From JBBSEZ01 sp038239195 (GTDB lineage Bacteria > Planctomycetota > Planctomycetia > Gemmatales > Gemmataceae): 43,005 nt of DNA. This document shows positions 1 to 6,394 of this stretch, piece by piece; position 1 is the first letter of the stretch; the number at the start of each line of letters is the position of its first letter. A program made the position numbers and the translations under genes. The DNA lies in NCBI GenBank assembly GCA_038239195.1, contig JBBSEZ010000021.1, positions 1 through 43,005 of the forward strand, in the 5' to 3' direction. Below the pieces are notes generated by a model. The model was not told the DNA's origin. It did no database searches and saw only the letters and a list, made by a program, of their open reading frames with translations.

Positions 1-2
1 AT

Positions 3-107
3 CGCGGTCCCAAGAAAGCAACGCCCAAGCGACATTATGACCCCGAGCACCCACACGTCTCCGTCGCCAAGCTATTGCTCGCCCGAAAACTCAAGGAGAG
101 CGGCTAA
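3..107 (+). CDS. C-terminal end of an unidentified gene (partial, runs in from outside the window)
   Basis: An open plus-strand frame enters from the window edge and stops at a TAA at 105-107. The 34 visible residues are basic and charged, roughly 70% of codons end in G or C, and the peptide ends LLLARKLKESG, which looks like a real C-terminus. No family can be named from so short a piece. It overlaps by 36 nt the end of the minus-strand HEPN fragment at 72-317, which suggests that fragment reads past its original end. Chance openness in GC-rich DNA is the alternative. Confidence 0.3.
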   Translation, partial: RGPKKATPKRHYDPEHPHVSVAKLLLARKLKESG

Positions 108-317
108 GATTGAGTGTTGGCAGACACCTTGGAAGGGCTGGAGGCACGCCTTGAGGCCGCACTCGATCACGTAGCCGCTGAAGTAGTACGCCCCGGCCCA
201 CCGCTTCCTGCCCAGTAGCGCCTTGGCGTCCTTGCGCCTTTCCTTGGCGAGAGCCTGTAATTGCTTTCGGTCCACCGCGTTTACTCCGGTGAAGCAGACC
301 GCCCCCTCGACTAGCAC
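72..317 (-). pseudogene. Truncated HEPN-domain protein
   Basis: The 81-residue product has the front half of a HEPN domain: a helix with ERRKDAKALLGRKRWAGAYY followed by FSGYVIECGLKACL, the usual 'A-Y-Y-x-x-G-Y-x-x-E-C-x-L-K-A' signature of small HEPN proteins that pair with MNT nucleotidyltransferases. HEPN proteins normally run to about 120-140 residues. Here the sequence changes character after LKAC and ends about 23 residues later, so the second half, where any R-x4-6-H motif would lie, is missing. No nucleotidyltransferase partner is visible. I read it as a decayed toxin-type gene; a short functional version cannot be excluded. Confidence 0.5.
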
Positions 318-417
318 TTGCCATTCTACCGATTTTCTTCTGCCCAGCCAGGCCTGGAAGTGAACACCGAGAAGTGCCCATCCCCGGTCAGGCGTGTCGG
401 ACCGCAGCGACCCCGCC

Positions 418-603
418 TCAAATCAGCTTTGGGAGCGCGCCCACGGCCTTACGAGCGTCCAGCAGGCGCGGGGAGACCGTGGCGCCGAGGTTGCGGGCGA
501 CCTCCGCGGAGGGCCAGGAGGAGAACTGGCCGAAGAAGGCGAACGACAGCCCGCTGAGGTCGCGGGGCTTGCGCTTGGGGGAAGGGCGGCGCGGGGTGGT
601 CAT
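418..603 (-). CDS. Small BRCT-like protein or fragment
   Basis: This encodes 61 residues. A basic N-terminal stretch is followed by LSGLSFAFFGQFSSWPSAEV and LGATVSPRL. That order, a hydrophobic strand ending in F-x-G, a short helix, then a second strand after L-G-A-x-V, resembles the first half of a BRCT domain, as found in DNA ligases and in many planctomycete BRCT/WGR-type proteins. A full BRCT domain needs about 80-90 residues, so this would be partial. It is the next gene downstream of the HicB-like gene at 666-884, on the same strand. Confidence is low because the match is by eye and the protein is short. Confidence 0.35.
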   Translation of the reverse strand: MTTPRRPSPKRKPRDLSGLSFAFFGQFSSWPSAEVARNLGATVSPRLLDARKAVGALPKLI

Positions 604-665
604 CGTGGTGGCGGGGGTTGGAGCGTTTGTGGATCTTGGATGTTGTTTTGGCAGGGGCCGGAGAA

Positions 666-884
666 TCAGGGCGAGACGGCGAACAGGCCGTGCGTCTGCG
701 GGACGGGCTCGCCGGCATCGAGGCGGTCGGCGAGCACGCGCAGTGCCAGGGCCTGAGCGCGGGCCACGGCCTCGGCGCGCGTCTGGCCGTAGGCGAGCAC
801 GCCTGGCAGTTGAGGAACTTCGGCCAGCCAGCGGCCTTCGTCTTGTTCGACCTCGACCGTCAGGGGCACGGAGACGTTCTCCAC
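666..884 (-). CDS. HicB-like antitoxin-fold protein, apparently without HicA
   Basis: The 72-residue product has the HicB / DUF1902 partial RNase H-like fold: a strand VPLTVEVEQDEGRWLAEVPQ, then LPGVLAYGQTRAEAVARAQA, and a helix ending VLADRLDAGEPVP. The pattern 'strand - G-x-W-x-A-x-V-P-x-L-P-G-V - G-x-T-x-x-E-A' is characteristic. I chose the GTG start at 884 because similarity begins there; the frame is open upstream to 968 (ATG) but that stretch is proline-rich and unlike the family. In classical TA loci HicB neutralises the mRNA interferase HicA. No HicA-like small basic protein with the conserved histidine is visible on either side, so this is probably an orphan. Confidence 0.65.
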   Translation of the reverse strand: MENVSVPLTVEVEQDEGRWLAEVPQLPGVLAYGQTRAEAVARAQALALRVLADRLDAGEPVPQTHGLFAVSP

Positions 885-1037
885 GGGCGACAGACCCAGC
901 GTCGGCGGCGAGGGGGCGGAATGGAGGGGGCGGGAGTGGACGGGCAAGAACATCCCACCTGGGGGCAACCGAGACGGGAAGCTTGCCTCGGCCTCATGCC
1001 ACTCCTCGGGCCCCGATCCGTAGTTGGTACGACCAGT

Positions 1038-1349
1038 TCACCACCACCGCCACCAGGGACGTCTGACTCTCGATCGGCCTTCTCCGAAGGTGAACGGAAG
1101 CTCCGACGTCCGCCCAACAATCTCCCGCCGCAAGAGGTGTCCCAGGTCGATGTGATAGACGGCAGCGCTACCTTGCTCCGCCAGGGCTCGTTCGGACAGC
1201 AAAAAGAACAGTTCCTCCTCGATCCCTGTGTACGAGCCGTCAGAATCAACATATACTCGGTAGGAAATCGGGCGGGCATCGACCTCGAGGTGGAGACAGA
1301 ACATGCCCGGCTCGGGCAGTTTCTCGATCGAATGCAGGACGATGGCCAT
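1038..1349 (-). CDS. Hypothetical protein, 103 aa
   Basis: I do not recognise a family. The product starts with an amphipathic strand-rich segment (VLHSIEKLPEPGMFCLHLEV), continues with SYRVYVDSDGSYTGIEEELF, and ends with a basic, tryptophan-rich tail (VRRPWWRWW). The acidic, non-repetitive composition and balanced hydrophobic pattern argue for a real protein rather than a chance frame. It lies on the same strand as the HicB-like gene, about 150 nt upstream of it. Its role is unknown. Confidence 0.5.
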   Translation of the reverse strand: MAIVLHSIEKLPEPGMFCLHLEVDARPISYRVYVDSDGSYTGIEEELFFLLSERALAEQGSAAVYHIDLGHLLRREIVGRTSELPFTFGEGRSRVRRPWWRWW

Positions 1350-1421
1350 TCAAATCATCCCGAAGACCAAGGAAGAAAACGTCGCCGCCGACTGAGCCGG
1401 CGGCGACCCTCCCACTCCTCC

Positions 1422-1892
1422 TCAGCCGCCGCCCTGCTTCATCGCGGCCTCCAGGCGCTTCTGCATCTCCTCCGGCGGCACGTCCTCCTTGTGGGTCGCG
1501 ATGGTCCAGGTGTGGCCGAAGGGGTCCGTCAGGGTCGCGGACCGATCGCCGTAGAACTGGTCCTTCAACGGCCGCGTCACCTTCGCGCCGGCGGCGACGG
1601 CTTGCTCGACTGTCGCGTCCACGTTCTCGACGTAGAGGAGCAGGCTCACCGGGGAGCCGCCGAACGACTGCGGGCCGCGCGCCCCCAGCTCCGGGTGCTC
1701 GTCGGCCAGCATGATCGTCGAATCGCCGACGCGAACCTCGGCGTGGGCGACCTTTCCGCCGGGGGCCTCCACGCGCATCAGCTCCGTACCGCCGAACGCC
1801 TTCTTGTAGAAGTCGATGGCGCCCGCGGCGCCCTGGACGATCAGGTACGGCGTCACGGCGTGGTAGCCGTCGGGGATGGGCTTGACTGCCAT
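1422..1892 (-). CDS. VOC-family protein (PhnB/glyoxalase-like)
   Basis: The 156-residue product is a typical PhnB-like member of the vicinal-oxygen-chelate superfamily: MAVKPIPDGYHAVTPYLIV, then AIDFYKKAFGGTELMRV, SLLLYVENVDATVEQAVAAG and a closing FGHTWTIATHKEDV. Two beta-alpha-beta-beta-beta modules are present and the length is normal. Members include glyoxalases, bleomycin-resistance proteins and many enzymes of unknown substrate; the sequence does not decide among them. The ATG at 1892 is preceded by a good ribosome-binding site (GGAGGG). It is separated from the kinase gene ending at 1994 by about 100 nt and is probably transcribed behind the kinase operon or on its own. Confidence 0.88.
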   Translation of the reverse strand: MAVKPIPDGYHAVTPYLIVQGAAGAIDFYKKAFGGTELMRVEAPGGKVAHAEVRVGDSTIMLADEHPELGARGPQSFGGSPVSLLLYVENVDATVEQAVAAGAKVTRPLKDQFYGDRSATLTDPFGHTWTIATHKEDVPPEEMQKRLEAAMKQGGG

Positions 1893-1993
1893 TTCGGTTC
1901 CCTCCGTTACGGTGTTGTTGCGATGACCTCGGCATCATCGCACGTTCGAGCCTTCTGTCAAGCGATGCCGGGCCCTTTGCCGTCTGCTCCCCC

Positions 1994-4720
1994 TCAATCG
2001 CCGCTGAGCTTCACCCGCTCGGGCTTGTTCTTCCAGCCGTACACCTTGCGGAAGTCGTCCGGGGAGTATTCCCTCAGCCGGTCGCTGTCCTCGCGGACCT
2101 TGAAGACGAAGCGACTCTCGCTGTTCTCCGAGCAACGGTAATGCCCGTCCGGGCTGATCGCCAGCCAGCCAGAGCCCAGGTTCAGCAGCGTTCCCCGGAA
2201 GGAGTTCGTTTTCAGGTCCCAAAACCGCATGCTCCCTTCGCTGCCCGAAACGAGGGTCCTCCCGTCCCCCAGGAAAGCCACCGCGCGGATCGGGCGAACG
2301 TGTCCGCCGAAGAGGAAGGTCACCTGCTTCCGCTCCAGGTCCCAGACGACGACCTTTTTGTCGTCCGTGGCGAAGGCGAGCTCCTTGCCGTCCTGCGACC
2401 AGGCGGGGATGAAATTGAGCGACGGCACCTTGAAGTTCGGGAGCTCCATCGTCTCCTTGCCGGCGAGGTCGATGACGTGGGGCCGCAGGTCTCCCTCGAC
2501 GGTCGCCAGGAGCTTGCCGGTGGGCGACCACGCCATACCGTAGGCCCGATTGGGCCGGGCGAGCGTCTTGGCGATTCCCTTCCAGGGAGGCCGGAACAAT
2601 TCGATGGCGTTCGCGTGATAGTTGGGGACGGCCAGGGCCTTGCTGTCCGGAGACCATACCAGGAACGGCGCATTCAACACCTGGGTGGCATTCCAGCGGG
2701 CGAGCTTGCTCCCCTCTCGAGCGTCCCAGAACCAGAGGTCCTGCGACGAGTCCCTGCCGAGCGTCACGATCGTTTTCCCATCCGGCGAGAACGCCGCCCT
2801 GTGGGTGGCGCCGGGCGAGCGCAAGGTGACCCGGGCTGCGGGGGCCCCTTGCTCCCACAGTTGCACTCCCCCGGTGACGACCCGAGCACACGTCCGCGCG
2901 TCGGGCGTCAACGCGTCGTAGGAACCATCGAACGGCGCCGCGACCAGCCCGCACGTCTTCGGGTCGAACTGGGACCTCGAAATCCCGCCCGGCAGTTGCA
3001 GGTAATCGACGAGTAGCCGGTCGTCCTCGGTGAAATGGAAGCCCCCCGGGAACCGCTGGCCGACGTCGTTGGTCTCGATGCACCAGCCCTTCAATCCCTC
3101 GACCGCACCCGGCCTCGTCACCCAGGTCTCCGTGAAGCTACGATCGCGCGGGAGCTCGATGGTTGTGCTGGTGTCATCGGCGGGGCGCACAAAACGTTCC
3201 GGTTTGCCGGGCTTCTTTTCCTTCTCCGCAACCTCGGGCCCCCGAGGTTTGTCCCCCGACCCACCCGGCTTGCGGAAAGCCACGAGAAGGACAACCAAGA
3301 GCACCGCGGCGGCGGCCATCCCTCCGCCCACCATCAGCCAGCGGCGGGGGAGCGGTGGGCGTGAGGCGATGGAGACAGGCGCCGCAGGCAGCGGGACGGT
3401 GGCCTCGAGTGAGTTGGCGACCCGGGCAACCGGGATGGCTGCGGGGGGCGCGCCTTCGCGGGGCGGTTGTGTCCCGAGCGTTTGCAGCACGCGCGCCACG
3501 GCCAGGGCCGTCGCGGGGCGCTCCTCCGGCTTGCGCGACAGCAAGCGCACGATGAGGTGGGACAGCGGGGCGGGCAGTGCGGGGTTGAGTTGCTGAGGCG
3601 GCTGAACCTCGTCGAACAACGTGCTGCGGATCTTCTGCATCAAGGTCTCGCCCTTGAAGGGCACGCGCCCGGTGGCCATGCGGTAGAGGACGCACCCCAG
3701 GCTGAACAGGTCGGCGCGGTGGTCCGTCTGCCCCTCGGCCTGTTCGGGGGCCATGTAGCCGGGCGTCCCTAAAATGGTGCCGGGCAAGGTCCTCTCGCCC
3801 TCGGGACAGGCCATCGCCGCCAGCCCGAAGTCCAGGACTTTGACGCGCCCCGCGGGGGCCTCCAGCCACAGGTTGCCGGGCTTGATGTCGCGGTGGATCA
3901 GGCCCTTCTCGTGCGCGGCCGCGAGCCCCTCGGCTACCTCGCGGCCGATCCGGATCACTTCGCTCACCGACAGCATCCCCTCCCGGCGCAGCCGATCGTC
4001 CAGCGTCTCGCCCTGCAACAAGGGCATGGCGAGGTAGGGGACCCCGTTCGCCTCGTCGATGTGGTGAATGGCAATGATGTGGTCGTGCGTCAGCGCTGCC
4101 GTCGCCCGCGCCTCGCGCAGGAAGCGCTGGCGCGAGGCGGGATCGACCGCCAGCACGGGCTTCATCACTTTCAGCGCCACGCGCCGCTGCAGCCGGGTGT
4201 CCTCCGCCTGGAGGACCACGCCCATGCCGCCCTCCCCGAGAACCTGCAAGACGCGAAACATCCCCAGCCGTCCCAACTCCCCGGGGCCCTGCGGGGGCGA
4301 GAGGAACGAACACACCGTCTCGTTCGGCCCGGGGGCCGCGAAGGGCGCGGCGAGGGTTTCCGTGTCGGGTGACCGGGGAGGCCCGGCGACCGTCTCGGGC
4401 CAGCGGGCAGGCTCGCCGGGCGTTGCCGGGGCCCCCGGGCCCGCGGGCCCCCCCGGGGCCGCAGCGGGAATGCGGAACGGCTGCGCCCGCACCTCCTGCT
4501 GGGCTCGGGCGAGCAAGGGGTTGTTCAGCCGCGGGCGGTTGCCCAGGCCTCGCAGACCACCCACGAGGGGGTCGTCCAGGGAGTGTGCCGGCAATTGTTG
4601 GAGGCAGGAGGGGCACGTTTGCAGGTGCTGCTCCGTCTGGCGCACCCGCACCTCGGGCAAGCGCCCCAGGCGGAACTGTTTGAGGTCTTCGGGGGAGGGG
4701 CAGGGAGCGGAAGTAACCAC
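1994..4720 (-). CDS. Transmembrane Ser/Thr protein kinase with zinc-finger N-terminus and WD40-like propeller
   Basis: This is a 908-residue Hanks-type kinase. Residues 7-39 hold C7, H32, C36 and C39 in an H-x3-C-x2-C arrangement like the anti-sigma zinc finger (zf-HC2). The kinase domain spans about 154-415: glycine loop LGEGGMGVV, Lys184 in VALKVM, catalytic HRDIKPGN (Asp278), DFG at 297-299 and GTPGYMAPEQ, so all catalytic residues are present. One membrane segment lies at about 461-482. The remaining ~400 residues show WD40/PQQ-like propeller blades (for example HRAAFSPDGKTIVTL, VRAVAFLGDGRTLVSGS) and should be outside the cytoplasm. The GTG start at 4720 is favoured by AAAGGAG eight bases upstream. 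It is the last gene of a five-gene operon, 73 nt behind an ECF sigma factor. Planctomycetes often pair such sigma factors with kinases. The signal sensed is unknown. Confidence 0.9.
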   Translation of the reverse strand: MVTSAPCPSPEDLKQFRLGRLPEVRVRQTEQHLQTCPSCLQQLPAHSLDDPLVGGLRGLGNRPRLNNPLLARAQQEVRAQPFRIPAAAPGGPAGPGAPATPGEPARWPETVAGPPRSPDTETLAAPFAAPGPNETVCSFLSPPQGPGELGRLGMFRVLQVLGEGGMGVVLQAEDTRLQRRVALKVMKPVLAVDPASRQRFLREARATAALTHDHIIAIHHIDEANGVPYLAMPLLQGETLDDRLRREGMLSVSEVIRIGREVAEGLAAAHEKGLIHRDIKPGNLWLEAPAGRVKVLDFGLAAMACPEGERTLPGTILGTPGYMAPEQAEGQTDHRADLFSLGCVLYRMATGRVPFKGETLMQKIRSTLFDEVQPPQQLNPALPAPLSHLIVRLLSRKPEERPATALAVARVLQTLGTQPPREGAPPAAIPVARVANSLEATVPLPAAPVSIASRPPLPRRWLMVGGGMAAAAVLLVVLLVAFRKPGGSGDKPRGPEVAEKEKKPGKPERFVRPADDTSTTIELPRDRSFTETWVTRPGAVEGLKGWCIETNDVGQRFPGGFHFTEDDRLLVDYLQLPGGISRSQFDPKTCGLVAAPFDGSYDALTPDARTCARVVTGGVQLWEQGAPAARVTLRSPGATHRAAFSPDGKTIVTLGRDSSQDLWFWDAREGSKLARWNATQVLNAPFLVWSPDSKALAVPNYHANAIELFRPPWKGIAKTLARPNRAYGMAWSPTGKLLATVEGDLRPHVIDLAGKETMELPNFKVPSLNFIPAWSQDGKELAFATDDKKVVVWDLERKQVTFLFGGHVRPIRAVAFLGDGRTLVSGSEGSMRFWDLKTNSFRGTLLNLGSGWLAISPDGHYRCSENSESRFVFKVREDSDRLREYSPDDFRKVYGWKNKPERVKLSGD

Positions 4721-4793
4721 GCGCGTCTCCTTTGGCTCGTCGTGGAAGGGTGGTCACAAACAGGATGGGGCCAGGGTTTGTCGCCCCCCGGGC

Positions 4794-5360
4794 TCAATCG
4801 AGCAGGCCGTCGAGCTCCTGACGAAGCCGGGCGAGGGCTCGGGCCTCCGCCACGTACAGGGCGGCGAGCGGCACGCCGAGCTCCCGGGCAACCTCGGCTG
4901 CCGGCCGGCCTTCGACCGTCAAGGCACGTAACGCCTTTTCGTCCAGCGGCGGGAAGTCCGCCTGCATCACCTCGAGGGCGGCGCGCAGCAGGTGAGGGAG
5001 GTATTCCTCTTCCCACAGCACCTCGGCCGAGGGCGGGACTGGGGCCGCGCCTGCGGGCGGGTCGGGCGGCCCTCCGGCGTGGACCTTGCGAGCCTGGAGC
5101 AGTTCGCGCCGCTGTCGGTGGGCCAGGTTGCGCAGCCAGCCGCGAAAGCCTCCCGTGGCTCCCGGGCGAAAGAGGGGGAGCTCCCGGAGGACGGCGGCGA
5201 AGACCTCGCGGACGAGGTTCGCGGCGTCCGGTCCTGGCAGCCCAGCACGACAGGCCCAGAGAAACAGATGCGGGGAGCACAAATCGACGAGCCTCCCCCA
5301 GGCGGCCTGCTCGCCGTTTTGTTGCAAGCGCTGGAGCAGACCGGGTTGTGGGGCACTCAT
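4794..5360 (-). CDS. RNA polymerase sigma factor, ECF type (kinase-associated)
   Basis: The 188-residue product has the two-domain ECF layout. Region 2 is near residues 20-85 (AWGRLVDLCSPHLFLWACRA, LVREVFAAVLRELPLF, GWLRNLAHRQRREL). Region 4 is near 130-185, with a helix-turn-helix ALTVEGRPAAEVARELGVPL and a final helix ARLRQEL. It would direct RNA polymerase to a small regulon. It lies 30 nt downstream of the FHA gene and 73 nt upstream of the kinase gene, whose N-terminal zinc finger could act as its anti-sigma partner; the kinase could also phosphorylate it. Both are inferences from order and from known planctomycete ECF/kinase pairs. The start has only a weak ribosome-binding site. Confidence 0.85.
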   Translation of the reverse strand: MSAPQPGLLQRLQQNGEQAAWGRLVDLCSPHLFLWACRAGLPGPDAANLVREVFAAVLRELPLFRPGATGGFRGWLRNLAHRQRRELLQARKVHAGGPPDPPAGAAPVPPSAEVLWEEEYLPHLLRAALEVMQADFPPLDEKALRALTVEGRPAAEVARELGVPLAALYVAEARALARLRQELDGLLD

Positions 5361-5390
5361 GAACAGAAGGTTCCCGTGGGCTGGTGAGGG

Positions 5391-6362
5391 TCAGGGGGTG
5401 GTGGGGACAGCGACAGGGGCTGGCGCGGGGGCGGGCACCGGCTCCTTGGTCTTGACGTCGAAGGACAGAATGTTGGCGCCGATTTCGATGCGGTCCCCGG
5501 AACGGAGGGGCGTTGGCCCGGCGATTCGCTGGCCATTCAGCCGGGTGCCGGACGGAGTGCCCGCGTCGATCAGGGACCAACTATTTCCTTCGCGGAGGAC
5601 CCGGGCGTGGATCTTTTCCACGGCAGGGTCGCCGAACAGGCCCACGTCGCAAGACTCGGCCCGGCCGATGACGGTTTGGGGCTTGGTGAGCAGGAGCTGG
5701 CGGCCCGGGCGGAAGCCGACCTCGACGCGCAGCCAGGCCTCGCGCAGCATGACCTGGGCCAGCGCCACGGCCAGGCCGATGCACGCGCCGAGGGCCACGA
5801 ACCCCGTGGCGCTGGGGGACCACAGGCCCTGGGCGTCGGAGTCCCGGAACACGCCCGCCCACAGGCTGTGCATCTGCACCGACACGACGCCGCCGGCGAG
5901 CCCGCCGACGAGCCCGCCGAGGAGCCCGTTGCGGAGCTTGCGGCGGGCCCCGCGGCGCTCCTCGTTGCGGACCACCGCGCCCAGGAAGTCGAACGCCGCG
6001 GGGGCGGCGCCGATCAGCAGGCCGGTGAGGGCCCAGCCAAACACCAGGAGGAAGGACCACTTTCCGCCAGTCACTTGATAGAGGCCCTGGCCGATGAGCC
6101 CGCCGGTGAGGCCGCCCACGGCCCCGATCAGCAGGGCCAAGGACAGGCGGATGCCGAGATTGGCCAGGTCGCGCTGGGAGCCCGCGGCGAGGGCATCGAG
6201 CAGGCCGAGCCCGAGCGCCAGGAGGAGCCCCAGGGACAGGCCTTTGAGGGCCGCCGCGCTCAAGGACGCATCGCTCTCGGTCATGCGCCCCAGGGCCCAG
6301 CCGAAGAACGCGGCAGCGCCTCCCCAGGCCGCACAGTAGTAAATGAACAGGCGAAACGACAT
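5391..6362 (-). CDS. Multi-pass membrane protein with C-terminal FHA domain
   Basis: The product is 323 residues long. About six hydrophobic segments occupy residues 5-206, rich in glycine and alanine. The C-terminal domain (about 228-301) is a canonical FHA fold: VIGRAESCDV, then VEKIHARV and SGTRLNGQRI, giving the G-R, S, H and N-G positions that read phosphothreonine. FHA domains bind phosphorylated proteins, so the neighbouring kinase is the likely writer and this the membrane-bound reader. A proline/alanine tail ends the protein. The frame stays open far upstream inside the next gene, but the ATG at 6362 has a strong GGGAGGA site and removes the overlap. The preceding gene ends 32 nt upstream. 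Confidence 0.85.
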   Translation of the reverse strand: MSFRLFIYYCAAWGGAAAFFGWALGRMTESDASLSAAALKGLSLGLLLALGLGLLDALAAGSQRDLANLGIRLSLALLIGAVGGLTGGLIGQGLYQVTGGKWSFLLVFGWALTGLLIGAAPAAFDFLGAVVRNEERRGARRKLRNGLLGGLVGGLAGGVVSVQMHSLWAGVFRDSDAQGLWSPSATGFVALGACIGLAVALAQVMLREAWLRVEVGFRPGRQLLLTKPQTVIGRAESCDVGLFGDPAVEKIHARVLREGNSWSLIDAGTPSGTRLNGQRIAGPTPLRSGDRIEIGANILSFDVKTKEPVPAPAPAPVAVPTTP

Positions 6363-6394
6363 CCCGTCCTCCCGGGCCGCACGCGGCGGCCCCC

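Noticed and set aside
418..884. A complete HicAB toxin-antitoxin locus
   Set aside because: The neighbouring 61-residue protein lacks the small basic HicA fold and conserved His; it looks BRCT-like.
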